The notes: generated from the sequence alone by a model not told the origin. 64,000 nt of DNA from Streptomyces phaeofaciens (GCF_014648915.1 NZ_BMSA01000029.1:56445-120444); one strand, 5' to 3'. Numbered from the stretch's first letter, positions 16,499 to 25,985 are shown. Program-made: numbers and translations.

Positions 16499-17851
16499 TT
16501 ACTTGTCGCCGGTTTCCTTGGTGACCTTGGTCTCCGCGGAAGCCTCGGTCTCGGCCGACGGGGCCTCGGGCTCCGACGCGGGGGCCTCGGGCTCCGACTC
16601 GGCGCTCTCGGCCTCGTCCGCAGCAGCCTCCGGCTCGTCCGCGACGGTCTCCGACGCGTCCCCAGCGGCTGCCTCGGGCTCCGCCGCGGCGGCCACCTCG
16701 GCCGCCACCGCCGCCGACGTCTCCGCCGACTCCGCGAGCACCTCGTCGGCCACCAGCTCAGCCGCCGCCTTCGCGACGGTCAGCAGGACGGTGTCCTGCG
16801 GAGCCTGGTCCGCGAAGTTCTCCGGGTGGTGGCAGGCGACCTGCTGGCCGGTCCGCAGCTCGATCAGCTTCGGCTCGGTCGTCTTGCAGATCTGCGTCGC
16901 CTTCCAGCACCGGGTGTGGAAACGGCAGCCGCTCGGCGGCGAGATCGGCGAGGGCACGTCACCCTGGAGCAGGATCCGCTCGCTCTTGGCGTTCCGCCGC
17001 TTCGGGTCCGGGATCGGCACCGCCGACATGAGCGCCTTGGTGTACGGGTGCATCGGCGACTTGTAGAGCTGCTCGCGGTCGGCCAGCTCCACGATCTTGC
17101 CGAGGTACATCACCGCGATCCGGTCCGAGACGTGCCGGACGACCGACAGGTCGTGCGCGATGATCACGTACGTCAGGCCGAGCTCCTGCTGGAGGTCGTC
17201 CAGCAGGTTCACGACCTGCGCCTGGATCGACACGTCCAGCGCGGACACCGGCTCGTCGGCCACGACGAGCTTCGGGTTCAGCGCGAGCGCGCGGGCGATG
17301 CCGATGCGCTGGCGCTGACCGCCGGAGAACTCGTGCGGGTAGCGGTTGTAGTGCTCGGGGTTGAGACCCACGACCGACAGCAGCCGCTGCACTTCCTTCT
17401 TGATGCCGCCCTCGGGCGTGACGCCCTGGAGCTTGAAGGGAGCGCCGATGATCGTGCCGATGGTGTGACGCGGGTTCAGCGACGAGTACGGGTCCTGGAA
17501 GATCATCTGCACATCGCGGCGCAGCGGACGCATGCCGCCCACCCCGAGGTGCGTGATGTCCTTGCCCTGGAACTCGACCTTGCCGCCGGTCGGTTCGAGC
17601 AGCCGGGTGATCAGCCGGCCCATCGTCGACTTGCCGCAGCCGGACTCGCCCACGACACCGAGGGTCTCGCCGGAACGGACCTCGAAGTCCAGGCCGTCGA
17701 CCGCGTGCACCGCCCCGACCTGCCGCTGGAGCAGGCCCTTCTTGATCGGGAAGTGCTTCTGGAGCCCGGTGACCTTCAGCAGGACCTCGCCGTCGGCACG
17801 GCCCGGTCCGGTGCTCTGTGCGGGAATCGTCACCGCTTTGTCGTCACTCAC
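16499..17851 (-). CDS. Oligopeptide ABC transporter ATPase (OppF-like) with acidic tail
   Basis: A 450-residue ATPase of a dipeptide/oligopeptide importer. Walker A GESGCGKST, Q-loop MIFQDPYSSLNP, signature FSGGQRQRIGIARAL, Walker B LVVADEPVSALD and the C-terminal oligopeptide-transporter Cys segment (CRFHTRCWKA...QICK...ACHHPE) are all present. Beyond about 345 comes an unusual 100-residue Ala/Glu/Ser-rich acidic extension (EPEAPASEPEAPSAET) of unknown role. The GTG at 17851 overlaps the oppD-like stop by 4 bases, so it is translationally coupled. Last gene of the operon. Confidence 0.93.
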   Translation of the reverse strand: MSDDKAVTIPAQSTGPGRADGEVLLKVTGLQKHFPIKKGLLQRQVGAVHAVDGLDFEVRSGETLGVVGESGCGKSTMGRLITRLLEPTGGKVEFQGKDITHLGVGGMRPLRRDVQMIFQDPYSSLNPRHTIGTIIGAPFKLQGVTPEGGIKKEVQRLLSVVGLNPEHYNRYPHEFSGGQRQRIGIARALALNPKLVVADEPVSALDVSIQAQVVNLLDDLQQELGLTYVIIAHDLSVVRHVSDRIAVMYLGKIVELADREQLYKSPMHPYTKALMSAVPIPDPKRRNAKSERILLQGDVPSPISPPSGCRFHTRCWKATQICKTTEPKLIELRTGQQVACHHPENFADQAPQDTVLLTVAKAAAELVADEVLAESAETSAAVAAEVAAAAEPEAAAGDASETVADEPEAAADEAESAESEPEAPASEPEAPSAETEASAETKVTKETGDK

Positions 17852-18945
17852 AGCTTCGGCGCAATCTCTTCGGTCCAGATACGCTCCCGCTGCTCCGTGC
17901 CCATGTGGCAGGCCGCCCAGTGCCGGCTGCCGACCTCGGCGAGCTCGGGCCGGACGGTGCGGGTGACGTTGTCCTTCGGGAGGTCCGCGTACGGGCAGCG
18001 CGGGTTGAAGGCGCAGCCGGACGGGATGTTGATCAGGGAGGGCGGGGAGCCCTTGACCGGGATCAGACGCTCCTGCTGGTCGCGGTCGAGACGCGGCATC
18101 GAGCCGAGCAGACCCCAGGTGTAGGGGTGGCGGGGCTCGTAGAACACCTTCTCCGCCGGTCCCCGCTCCACACAACGGCCGCCGTACATCACCAGGATGT
18201 CGTCGGCCAGCTCGGCCACCACACCCAGGTCGTGGGTGATGACGATGACCGCGGAGCCGAACTCCTTCTGGAGGTCACGGATCAGGTCGAGGATCTGCGC
18301 CTGGACGGTGACGTCGAGGGCGGTCGTCGGCTCGTCCGCGATCAGCAGCTCGGGGTTGTTGACCAGCGACATCGCGATCATCGCGCGCTGGCGCATACCG
18401 CCGGAGAACTCGTGGGGGTAGCTGTCCACGCGCTTGTCCGGCTGCGGGATGCCCACCCGGTCGAGCATCTCGACCGCGCGTCGCTTCGCGGTCTTCTTGT
18501 CGACGTCGTGGTGGATCCGGTACGCCTCCACGATCTGCTGACCGATCGTGTAGTACGGGTGCAGCGCGGACAGCGGGTCCTGGAAGATCATCGCCATCTC
18601 GCGGCCACGCAGCTTGCGCACGTGGTCCGGGTCGGCGGAGAGCAGCTCGGTGCCGTCCAGCCAGATCTCGCCGGAGATCTGCGCCTTGCGCTTGCCGTAC
18701 TGGCCGGCGGTGTGCAGGCCCATGATGCCGAGCGAGGTCACCGACTTGCCGGAGCCGGACTCACCCACGATACCGAGGGTCTTGCCCTTCTCCAGCTGGA
18801 AGCTGAGCCCGTCGACGGACTTGACGAGACCGTCGTCCGTGGGGAAGTGCACCTTGAGGTCACGGACCTCAAGGAAGGCTTTCGGCGCGGGCGAAGCGGG
18901 GGTGGGCTCGCCCACGGCCGCTCCGCTCTTGCTGAGTTCGGTCAT
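17848..18945 (-). CDS. Oligopeptide ABC transporter ATPase (OppD-like)
   Basis: A 365-residue ATPase. It has Walker A GESGSGKSVTSL, Q-loop MIFQDPLSALHP, signature FSGGMRQRAMIAMSL, Walker B LLIADEPTTALD, an H-loop in VIVITHDLGVV, and the OppD-type C-terminal cysteine cluster (GCAFNPRCPYA). It partners the OppF-like ATPase under the two permeases. The ATG at 18945 overlaps the permease stop by 4 bases (ATGA), indicating coupled translation. Confidence 0.95.
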   Translation of the reverse strand: MTELSKSGAAVGEPTPASPAPKAFLEVRDLKVHFPTDDGLVKSVDGLSFQLEKGKTLGIVGESGSGKSVTSLGIMGLHTAGQYGKRKAQISGEIWLDGTELLSADPDHVRKLRGREMAMIFQDPLSALHPYYTIGQQIVEAYRIHHDVDKKTAKRRAVEMLDRVGIPQPDKRVDSYPHEFSGGMRQRAMIAMSLVNNPELLIADEPTTALDVTVQAQILDLIRDLQKEFGSAVIVITHDLGVVAELADDILVMYGGRCVERGPAEKVFYEPRHPYTWGLLGSMPRLDRDQQERLIPVKGSPPSLINIPSGCAFNPRCPYADLPKDNVTRTVRPELAEVGSRHWAACHMGTEQRERIWTEEIAPKL

Positions 18946-19940
18946 GTGAGCCTCACTCGGGGGTCGATCACGGCGTACAGGATGTCCACCACGAGGTTGG
19001 CGACGAGCACCGCTACGGAGGTCACCAGGGTGACGCCCAGGATGATGGGCAGGTCCTGGTTCTTGATGGCGTTGAGCACGGCCTGGCCGAGACCGGGCAG
19101 GCTGAACGCGGTCTCGGTCAGGATCGCGCCGCCGATGAGGGCACCGAGGTCCATGCCGAGCATGGTGAGCAGGGGCGTCATCGTGGAACGCATGGCGTGC
19201 TTGCCGATGACGGTCGTTTCCTTGAGGCCCTTGGCGCGAGCGGTGCGGATGTAGTCCTCACCGAGGATCTCGAGCATGGTGGCCCGGGTGATGCGGGCGT
19301 ACATGGCCGCGTACAGGAAGGCCAGGGTGACCCACGGCAGGATCATGCCGCCGAACCAGCCGCTGAAGCCTTCCTCCAGCGGGTGGAACTGCCCGTCGAA
19401 CAGATCCAGTCCGTAGACGAAGATCGACAGGGCGAGCATGCCCGTGAAGTAGATCGGGAGGGAGACACCCGACAGCGCGACGACCATCGCACCGCGGTCC
19501 CACAGGCTGCCCCGCTTGAGCGCGGAGAGCACACCGGCCGAGACGCCCATGATCAGCCACAGCACGGCGGCACCGAGCGCGAGCGCCAGGGTCACCGGGA
19601 AGCGGTCGGTCAGCACCGGCCAGACGGCCTGCTCGCTACGGAAGGAGTAGCCGAAGCACGGCGCGGCACAGTGGATGGTGTCCCCGCCGCCCGTGTAGGT
19701 ACGGCCGGCGAAAATTCCCTTGAAGAACTCCCAGACCTGGGCGTAGATCGGGTCGCCCAGGCCCAGCTTCTCGCGCACACCCTCGACGGCGGCAGGGTCG
19801 GCCTGCTTGCCCACGAAGCTCAAGGCGATGTCTACGCCGGCCCACTTGGGGATGAGGAAGAAGATGCCGAAGACCACCATGACGATGACCACAAGCATCA
19901 CTGCGGCGGCGAAGAACCGCCTGATGAGATAAGCGAGCAC
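18942..19940 (-). CDS. Oligopeptide ABC transporter permease (OppB-like)
   Basis: A 332-residue inner-membrane permease with six hydrophobic segments and the EAA-type loop (EDYIRTARAKGLKETTVIGKH, about 230-250) that docks the ATPase. A periplasm-side insertion (about 55-110) contains two cysteines (IHCAAPCFG), possibly a disulfide. The GTG at 19940 (VLAYLIRRFFAAA) is the family-typical start; the frame continues upstream through a hairpin. It is the third gene of the leftward operon, separated from the binding-protein gene by 112 bases that hold a 14-bp stem-loop. Confidence 0.94.
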   Translation of the reverse strand: MLAYLIRRFFAAAVMLVVIVMVVFGIFFLIPKWAGVDIALSFVGKQADPAAVEGVREKLGLGDPIYAQVWEFFKGIFAGRTYTGGGDTIHCAAPCFGYSFRSEQAVWPVLTDRFPVTLALALGAAVLWLIMGVSAGVLSALKRGSLWDRGAMVVALSGVSLPIYFTGMLALSIFVYGLDLFDGQFHPLEEGFSGWFGGMILPWVTLAFLYAAMYARITRATMLEILGEDYIRTARAKGLKETTVIGKHAMRSTMTPLLTMLGMDLGALIGGAILTETAFSLPGLGQAVLNAIKNQDLPIILGVTLVTSVAVLVANLVVDILYAVIDPRVRLT

Positions 19941-19962
19941 AGCTCTCGGCCCGCCGCGGGAC

Positions 19963-19995
19963 CGCGGGCCATCGGAGATCGTCCGATGGCCCGCG
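19963..19995. promoter_or_regulatory. Intra-operon hairpin after binding-protein gene
   Basis: A perfect 14-bp stem (CGCGGGCCATCGGA/TCCGATGGCCCGCG) with a 5-base loop between the binding-protein stop and permease start. In ABC operons such elements commonly act as attenuators or mRNA stabilisers that raise binding-protein output. The role here is inferred. Confidence 0.75.
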
Positions 19996-20052
19996 ATCAC
20001 GCCGCGCCGGCCTTCACCTGCCTTTCGTGCCGTTCGGCGGGTGTGCCGGGAT

Positions 20053-21855
20053 TTACTTCTTCGGGTTCTTCAGACCGAGGTTGACGAAGTCGTACTGACC
20101 GCTGTAGCCGTCGGTCGTGTAGACGTTCGCCAGGTTGTCCGAGCGCCAGTTGATGAACCGCTCGAAGACGAAGGGCAGGTAGTACGCGCCCTCCATCACC
20201 TTGTGGTTGATCTCCGTGGAGATCTTGGTCTTGCCGGCGTCGTCCAGGGTGGTGACGTACGAGTCGAACAGGCCGTCGATCGCCTTGTCCTTGATGAGCG
20301 CGTAGTTGTTGTTACCGCTCTCGGCGATGTACTTGCTGCTCCACAGCGGCAGACCGAAGCCCTGCACGGACGGGAAGTCCGGGCCCCAGCCCATGATGAT
20401 GATGCCGTAGCCCTTCTTCTTCACGTTCGAGGGGCTACCGATGATGCCGGCGGTCTGCGAGCCGTCGTACTGGTCGATCTCGGCGGTGATGCCGACCTTC
20501 TTCAGCGACGCCTGGAGCGACTGGGCGGTGGCCACCTCGACCGGCTTGTTGTTACGCACCGCGATGGTGGTCTTGAAGCCGTTCGGCTGACCGCAGGCCT
20601 TCAGGGCCTCCTTGGCCTTGGCCTCGTTGCCGCCCTTGTTGGCACCGGAGATCTCGTACGGGTCGTACTTCTGGCCCTCGGCGCCCGGGACGGACGGCGG
20701 CAGCATGTTGGTGCCGATGTCGCCACCGGCGACCGGGCCGCCGCGCGCGGTCTGCAGCGAGACGTGGTCGGCGCCGTAGATCACGGCCTTGCGGCACTCG
20801 ATGTTGTCGAACGGCGCGACGCTCTGCGGGAAGACCGCGTACCGGACGTAACCCGAGACCGGGTTGTCCAGGTTGCCCTTGTGCTCCTTCAGGGCGGTGG
20901 TGCGGCCCTGCGGCGACATACCGGTCTGGTTGAGGTCCAGGTCCAGGTCACCGTTGAGCAGACGCTGGTCCAGCTGGTTGGCGTCCGAGAAGAACTGGAT
21001 CGTGATCTTGTCCGGGTACGCCTTGCGGATCGGGTCCGAAGCCTGCGCCCACTTGTCGTTGCGGACCAGGGTCAGGTCCTTGCCCGGGGCGTAGGACTCG
21101 AACTTGTACGGGCCGGAGGAGAAGGGCTTCAGGCCGTACTTGGACTTGGTGTCCATGTCCTGGCGGACCGGGGAGGCCGAGACGAGCGCCAGCATCTCCT
21201 CGAAGTCCGAGTTGGCCTGCGGGAGCTTGAAGACGATGGTCTTCGCGTCCGGCGTCTCGATGGCCTTCAGACCGAGCTTGTCCTTGGAGGTGTCCTTGTA
21301 CGGACCCTTGTACGCGCCCTTGGGGTCGAGCACGTCCTTCAGGTACGTCGGACCGCCGGCCAGCACGTCCTGCGCCCACACGCGCTCGATGCCGTACTTC
21401 ACGTCCTGGGACGTGATCGGCTTGCCGTCCTCCCACGTGACGCCGTCACGCAGGGTGTACGTGTAGGTCTTGCCGTCGTCCGTGACCTTGGCGGTCGCGG
21501 TCGCGAGGTCCGGGGTGATCTCCGCACCGGCCGCGCCCGGCTCCGTCTTGTTCGTGACGAGCTGACGGCTGTAGTAGCGCGCGAAGTTCCACATCATGCC
21601 GTAGTAACCACGCGTGGTGTCCCACGAGTCGGCGTCCTGCGCGGCACCGAACTTCAGCGTGCCGCCCTTCTTGGCGAGGGACGCCTGGGCGACCTTGTTG
21701 TTCGCGGCGTCGAAGCCGGCGGCACCGGTGCTGGAGCCCTTGCCGCCGTCGTCGTCGCTGCCGCCGCCGCACGCCGCCGTGGTCAGCAGCGCGGCGACCG
21801 CGGCAGCAGCGGCAAATGCCTGCTTCCGCCGCCCTGAGGTGCGTTCGGTAGTCAC
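20053..21855 (-). CDS. Oligopeptide-binding lipoprotein (OppA-like)
   Basis: A 600-residue family 5 extracellular solute-binding protein. The signal peptide ends in lipobox LLTTAAC, followed by a Gly/Ser/Asp-rich linker. The SBP_bac_5 core includes LRDGVTWEDGKPITSQDVKYG and a C-terminal YLPFVFERF. It captures peptides for the OppB/C permeases. The GTG at 21855 is selected because GGAGGATCC lies 7-12 bases upstream; the frame extends 28 codons further without support. It lies between the two permease genes, a slightly unusual order (C-A-B-D-F). Confidence 0.95.
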   Translation of the reverse strand: MTTERTSGRRKQAFAAAAAVAALLTTAACGGGSDDDGGKGSSTGAAGFDAANNKVAQASLAKKGGTLKFGAAQDADSWDTTRGYYGMMWNFARYYSRQLVTNKTEPGAAGAEITPDLATATAKVTDDGKTYTYTLRDGVTWEDGKPITSQDVKYGIERVWAQDVLAGGPTYLKDVLDPKGAYKGPYKDTSKDKLGLKAIETPDAKTIVFKLPQANSDFEEMLALVSASPVRQDMDTKSKYGLKPFSSGPYKFESYAPGKDLTLVRNDKWAQASDPIRKAYPDKITIQFFSDANQLDQRLLNGDLDLDLNQTGMSPQGRTTALKEHKGNLDNPVSGYVRYAVFPQSVAPFDNIECRKAVIYGADHVSLQTARGGPVAGGDIGTNMLPPSVPGAEGQKYDPYEISGANKGGNEAKAKEALKACGQPNGFKTTIAVRNNKPVEVATAQSLQASLKKVGITAEIDQYDGSQTAGIIGSPSNVKKKGYGIIIMGWGPDFPSVQGFGLPLWSSKYIAESGNNNYALIKDKAIDGLFDSYVTTLDDAGKTKISTEINHKVMEGAYYLPFVFERFINWRSDNLANVYTTDGYSGQYDFVNLGLKNPKK

Positions 21856-21935
21856 GATCTCGGATCCTCCGGATTTGATGAGAGCCCCCGTGTCAGTGCC
21901 ACGGGACAGTTGTGGTGCGGCCGCGGTGCGGCGGT

Positions 21936-22943
21936 TCAACGGGACGCCTTCGGGTCGAGCGCGTCCCGGACGCCGTCACCGAAGAGGTTGAACGCCAGCA
22001 CGGTGATGAAGATCGCCACGCCCGGAACCACCATGAACATGGGGTCGGACTCGTAGTAGTCGATGGCGCTCGAGAGCATCTGCCCCCAGGAGGCGGTGGG
22101 CGGCTTGACGCCCACGCCCAGGAAGCTCAGTGCGGCCTCGGTGAGGATGTTGGTGGGGATCATCATCGTCGTGTACACGACGATCGGGGCGACCAGGTTG
22201 GGCAGCAGTTCCTTGAACAGGATGTACAGCCGGCCCGCACCCAGTGACCGGGCGGCCTCGACGTACTCGCGCTCACGCAGCGAGAGCGTCTGGCCGCGCA
22301 CCACGCGGCCGATGTAGGGCCAGCCGAAGAAGCCGATGACCACGATCATCAGGAAGACGCGCACGCTCGATCCGGTCAGGCCGAGCATGTGGTTCGGCAT
22401 GACGGAGACCAGCGCGATGATGAACAGCAGCTGCGGGAAGGCGAGCAGGCCGTCCATGATCCGGCTGATGAGCGAGTCGACCCAGCCGCCGAAGAAGCCG
22501 GCGAGGATGCCCAGGACGGTTCCGAGGATCACGGCCACGACCGCGGACAGGAAGCCGACCAGCAGCGAGATCCGGGCCCCGTAGAGGATGCGGGCGAGGA
22601 TGTCGCGGCCGTTGACCGGCTCGACGCCCAGCAGGTGGTCGCCGCTGATGCCGCCCAGGGAACCCGTCGGGGTGCCGAACAGCGGGTCGATCAGGTTCTC
22701 GTGATACTCGTTCGGGTCCTGCCCGAGGAGACTCGTGATGACCGGGGCGAACAGCGCGACCAGGACGAGGAAGAGCACGACGATGCCGCCCGTCAGGGCG
22801 AGCTTGTCCCGCTTCAGGCGCTCCCAGGCGATCCGGCCCAGGGAACGACCCTGGACGGCCTTGGCGCTTGCGGTGGCGACCGCCGCTTCGTCGGCCGCGC
22901 TCGGGGCCGCTTCCGCGGTCGGCTCGTGCAATGGTGCCGTCAT
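21936..22943 (-). CDS. Oligopeptide ABC transporter permease (OppC-like)
   Basis: A 335-residue permease with an N-terminal Ala/Glu-rich cytoplasmic tail (about 1-40), the OppC N-terminal domain, six membrane segments and the EAA loop EREYVEAARSLGAGRLYILFK. It pairs with the OppB-like permease. The ATG at 22943 is preceded by GAGAGGGG about 10 bases upstream. It is the first gene of the leftward operon; its promoter must lie in 22944-23297. Confidence 0.95.
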   Translation of the reverse strand: MTAPLHEPTAEAAPSAADEAAVATASAKAVQGRSLGRIAWERLKRDKLALTGGIVVLFLVLVALFAPVITSLLGQDPNEYHENLIDPLFGTPTGSLGGISGDHLLGVEPVNGRDILARILYGARISLLVGFLSAVVAVILGTVLGILAGFFGGWVDSLISRIMDGLLAFPQLLFIIALVSVMPNHMLGLTGSSVRVFLMIVVIGFFGWPYIGRVVRGQTLSLREREYVEAARSLGAGRLYILFKELLPNLVAPIVVYTTMMIPTNILTEAALSFLGVGVKPPTASWGQMLSSAIDYYESDPMFMVVPGVAIFITVLAFNLFGDGVRDALDPKASR

Positions 22944-23297
22944 CTGGCAGGGACCCCTCTCAACCGGCGGTAGCCGGCCCGCGCTTGCCGCTGTAGCGGC
23001 TGATCCGTCCGTCGTACACAGGGACGAAGTCCCCTGGAGCGGGAGTCTTCAACGCTTTGGCGATCTGTAGCCAGACTTGGCAGTGAATGGATGCGTAAAC
23101 GTGATGCGGCCAGAAGGGTTCCGTTATCCGGACGCCGGGTAACGCCCCCCGGACAGGGGCGAATTGGGTCATACCCGGTGCAAATCGGACTATTAGTTGT
23201 CATCTACGCGCGCAGAACCCGTGAGGGTCCTGTGAACCACCCTGCACGCGACGCCCCCGACTCCCGGTCCGTGGCCTCGCGCCGGCGTCCCGGGTGG
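22944..23297. promoter_or_regulatory. Intergenic region upstream of the opp operon
   Basis: 354 bases without a convincing gene. On the minus strand it contains the ribosome-binding site of the OppC-like gene and an AT-richer part (about 23060-23125 and 23180-23215) likely to hold the promoter. No clear operator palindrome was seen. Short frames here lack codon bias. Confidence 0.5.
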
Positions 23298-24098
23298 TCA
23301 GTACCGGCCCGTGGGCGGGAAGCCGTAGCCGCCGGCCGCGGGTGCCTGGGCCGGGGCGGCGGGAACGTGCGCCTCACGGTCGTAGAACGGCCGTGCGCCG
23401 GCCCGCATCCACATCACCACCGGGTCGTACTCGTCCGTCATGGCGACCGTCGACACCGGCAGCCCGTCCGGCACCGCCCCGATGGACTGCTGCATCATCG
23501 CCCGCACGGCGTCCACGGCCGGCGGCGAGGAGTCGTACACGTCGAGCCCGATCGCCAGGTAGGGGGCGCCCAGGGCCGGTTGCACCCAGGCACGGCGCAG
23601 GGCGCGCACGGCGGGGGTGCGATGGGCGTTCTGCGCGAGCAGGGCGTAGAACTGCGGGATCTCGATGGCGGGTTCGGAGAGTCTGAGCGGTCCGGCCGGC
23701 TGGCGGTCCAGGCCGGTCGCGATGCGGCGCAGATCCAGCCAGGGGATGCCGACACCACCACCGGGGGCGTGCGGGTTCAGCCAGAGGCCGTAGTGGTCGG
23801 GATAGAGCGTGCGGGCCACGTCGACTCCGTCGACCACCTCGTACGACCGGTTCCAGCCGCTCGCCGAGAGCTCCTGGGCGGAGGTGACGCACGGGGCGTA
23901 GCCGTGGCCTTCCACCTCCATGTTCCCGTACTGGGCGTCCGGGGAGCCGGCCTGGCCGTGCCACAGGAGCATCCAGACCTGGCCGGAGGCGGGGGTGGCG
24001 AGGGCGCGCAGGAGCGCCTCGTAGGCGTCGTAACGCCCGGGCGTGACCTGGCGCAGCATGTGCTCGACCTGTCCGGCCGCGATGCCGCTGGCGCTCAC
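23298..24098 (-). CDS. SseB family protein (copy 1)
   Basis: A 266-residue protein with SseB-type sequence: the N-terminal half reads YDAYEALLRALATPASGQVWMLL and the C-terminal half has the LAIGLDVYDSSPPAVDAVR...PVSTVAM segment. The Pro/Ala/Gly-rich end is disordered. In E. coli sseB is linked to serine sensitivity; the biochemistry is unknown. GTG 24098 follows a GAAGGGG site. A second SseB-family gene lies 162 bases upstream on the same strand, and the serine/glycine genes begin 2 kb away, fitting a serine-related role. Confidence 0.82.
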   Translation of the reverse strand: MSASGIAAGQVEHMLRQVTPGRYDAYEALLRALATPASGQVWMLLWHGQAGSPDAQYGNMEVEGHGYAPCVTSAQELSASGWNRSYEVVDGVDVARTLYPDHYGLWLNPHAPGGGVGIPWLDLRRIATGLDRQPAGPLRLSEPAIEIPQFYALLAQNAHRTPAVRALRRAWVQPALGAPYLAIGLDVYDSSPPAVDAVRAMMQQSIGAVPDGLPVSTVAMTDEYDPVVMWMRAGARPFYDREAHVPAAPAQAPAAGGYGFPPTGRY

Positions 24099-24260
24099 CT
24101 GTACCGCCCCTTCTATTTTGAGTTGCCCCGCGTATGAGAACAGCTTAAGCGCCCAGGGGCCCGGGACCTGTTGCGCGTCCGCGGGTACCGGTGCGCGGTG
24201 ACGTGCCGCGCCCGGCGGCGGCGCCGGGCACCGGCCCGGCCGCACGCCCCCGGGGCCGCC

Positions 24261-25049
24261 CTAGCGCTGGTGGAAGGGGCGGACCTGCGCCCTCATCCAC
24301 TCCCCCACCGGGTCCTGGGCCACGTCCAGCAGGATCAGGTTGACCGGCCACTTCGGCCCGGCCTTGCCCATGGCCCGGCCGAGGGCGTCCAGGGGGAGTT
24401 CGCGTGCGTCCCCCTCCCAGTGGGACAGCTCGACGCCGACGAACATCACCGGGTCGGCGGTCTCGATGGCGGCCAGGCAGCGGCGGGCCGTGAGGACCAC
24501 GCCCGTGGCGTCGAACTCGGCCGAGGCGGCGGCGAGGAAGTCCACCGGGTCGTCCTGCCAGTCCGGCTCGAAGAGACGGACGCGGGCACCGCTCGCCGGT
24601 CCGTCCAGCACGGTACGGCCGGCCCGGCACAGCTCGGCCACGGCGGCCGGCGGCAGCGGGATGCCGACCACGCCCTCCGGGTTGACGAACATGCCGACCT
24701 GCGGCGGCAGCCCCCGCGCGAACTCCACCGCGGGCGCGATCGTGTACGACATGTGCGCCCCGGCGACCTGACGGAACTGCTCCTCGGAGCTGAACACCGG
24801 CACGAAGGCCTGGCCCTCCAGCTCGATGGCGGGCAGGTCGAGGGGGCCGCTGTGCGGGCCGCCGCCGCCGGGCAGCGGGACCCAGACGAAACTGCGGGCG
24901 AGCACCTCCACGATGCGCCCGCCGGCGCCCGGGACGCCGAGGGAGGCGGAGAGCACCTCCTCCAGCTCGTTGCCGGGCCATCCGCCGTGCGGGTGGGGGT
25001 GTGCCTGTGCCGGGAATGCCGTCGGGAAGTCCGCCGGTGGGAAATCCAT
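24261..25049 (-). CDS. SseB family protein (copy 2)
   Basis: A 262-residue protein with two SseB-like halves: the N-terminal domain contains FVWVPLPGGGG and AFVPVFSSEEQFRQV (typical SseB), and the C-terminal domain has FLAAASAEFDATGVVLTARRCLAAI and VMFVGVELSH. The first ~25 residues are Pro/His-rich. It is a paralogue of the downstream copy, and the two are probably co-transcribed. Catalytic activity is not evident. Start ATG 25049. Confidence 0.85.
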   Translation of the reverse strand: MDFPPADFPTAFPAQAHPHPHGGWPGNELEEVLSASLGVPGAGGRIVEVLARSFVWVPLPGGGGPHSGPLDLPAIELEGQAFVPVFSSEEQFRQVAGAHMSYTIAPAVEFARGLPPQVGMFVNPEGVVGIPLPPAAVAELCRAGRTVLDGPASGARVRLFEPDWQDDPVDFLAAASAEFDATGVVLTARRCLAAIETADPVMFVGVELSHWEGDARELPLDALGRAMGKAGPKWPVNLILLDVAQDPVGEWMRAQVRPFHQR

Positions 25050-25121
25050 CTGCCTACCGCCTGCTGGGAACCACGAGTGTGGCTGAAAGGCTAACGGGTG
25101 TCGGGGCTCTTTCCTCAGTCC

Positions 25122-25802
25122 TCAGCCGGTGAAGCCGATCCGGCGCAGGGCGTCCGCCGCGTCCCGGTCGAGCAGGACCGCCGAGCCGACGCCCACGGGC
25201 AGCCGGCCGCGCTCCACCGCGCGCAGCAGCCGTGCGGCGGCCGTGCGGTGGCGCAGGAACGCGTACCGGGAGACGCCGCGGCCGCGCTCGCGCTGGCCCT
25301 CCAGCGCGGTGCCGGGGGTGACGTCCAGGAGCAGCAGGTGCAGGGTGCCGCCGCGGCGGCGGGCCTCGCGGGCCAGCCAGTCGCGCACCCAGGCCTGGGT
25401 GCCGCAGTCGTGGACGACGACGCCCGCGCCGGTGCGCAGGGCCCGGCGCAGGCCGACGTAGTGGGCGAGACGGACCAGGGGACGGTAGAGGGCGTAGGGC
25501 AGGAAGCGGGGCGCGCGGGCGTCCCAGCGGTCGCGGGTGTCCTGGGAGTCGATGCGCGGGCCGGTGACCGCGCGCCTCATGAGCGTGGACTTCCCGCTGC
25601 CGGGCAGCCCGGTGACCACCACCAGGTCGTGGGGGCCGAAGAGCAGGCCGTGCGGGCTGCGGCCGGAGCGCTCGCGCAGGTCGCGGACGACGGGCGCGGG
25701 CCGCGCGCGGCACGCCTCCCCGGCCGGGGCCGCCGGCTGCGCGGGCAGCGCGAGCGCCGAGGTGGTCGCCAACGCCGTGGTCCTCGCCGTGGTCCTGTTC
25801 AC
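25122..25802 (-). CDS. P-loop AAA/kinase-like ATP-binding protein
   Basis: A 226-residue protein with Walker A GLPGSGKSTLMRR (about 67-79), then ARG-rich helical sequence, VVVHDCGTQAWVRDWL and TLHLLLLDVTPGTALEGQRERGRGVS. This resembles small zeta-toxin/gluconate kinase-like P-loop proteins (AAA_33). It probably phosphorylates a small molecule or RNA, but the substrate is unknown. The N-terminal ~45 residues are Ala/Thr-rich. GTG 25802 has AAGGA upstream; the frame to 25970 is less likely. It is divergent from the riboswitch-gcvT unit. Confidence 0.8.
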   Translation of the reverse strand: MNRTTARTTALATTSALALPAQPAAPAGEACRARPAPVVRDLRERSGRSPHGLLFGPHDLVVVTGLPGSGKSTLMRRAVTGPRIDSQDTRDRWDARAPRFLPYALYRPLVRLAHYVGLRRALRTGAGVVVHDCGTQAWVRDWLAREARRRGGTLHLLLLDVTPGTALEGQRERGRGVSRYAFLRHRTAAARLLRAVERGRLPVGVGSAVLLDRDAADALRRIGFTG

Positions 25803-25985
25803 CGTGATCGTCCTTCCCCTGGGGTCAGGTAAGTCTTCTCCCCATCGAACGTAAAGAGAAGGTAATCCGTGATGTCTCGCGTTTTCGTGCGCGTACCGCC
25901 ACAGCCCGGTTACAGATGCGGCCTGCCGCGACCGGGGGGAGCCGTGCAATGATGTGCCCGCCAACTGCATACCGGCCGCTTGAAT

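Noticed and set aside
22960..23172. A 70-codon frame in the opp leader region
   Set aside because: No codon bias, no ribosome site and no domain; overlaps the likely promoter.
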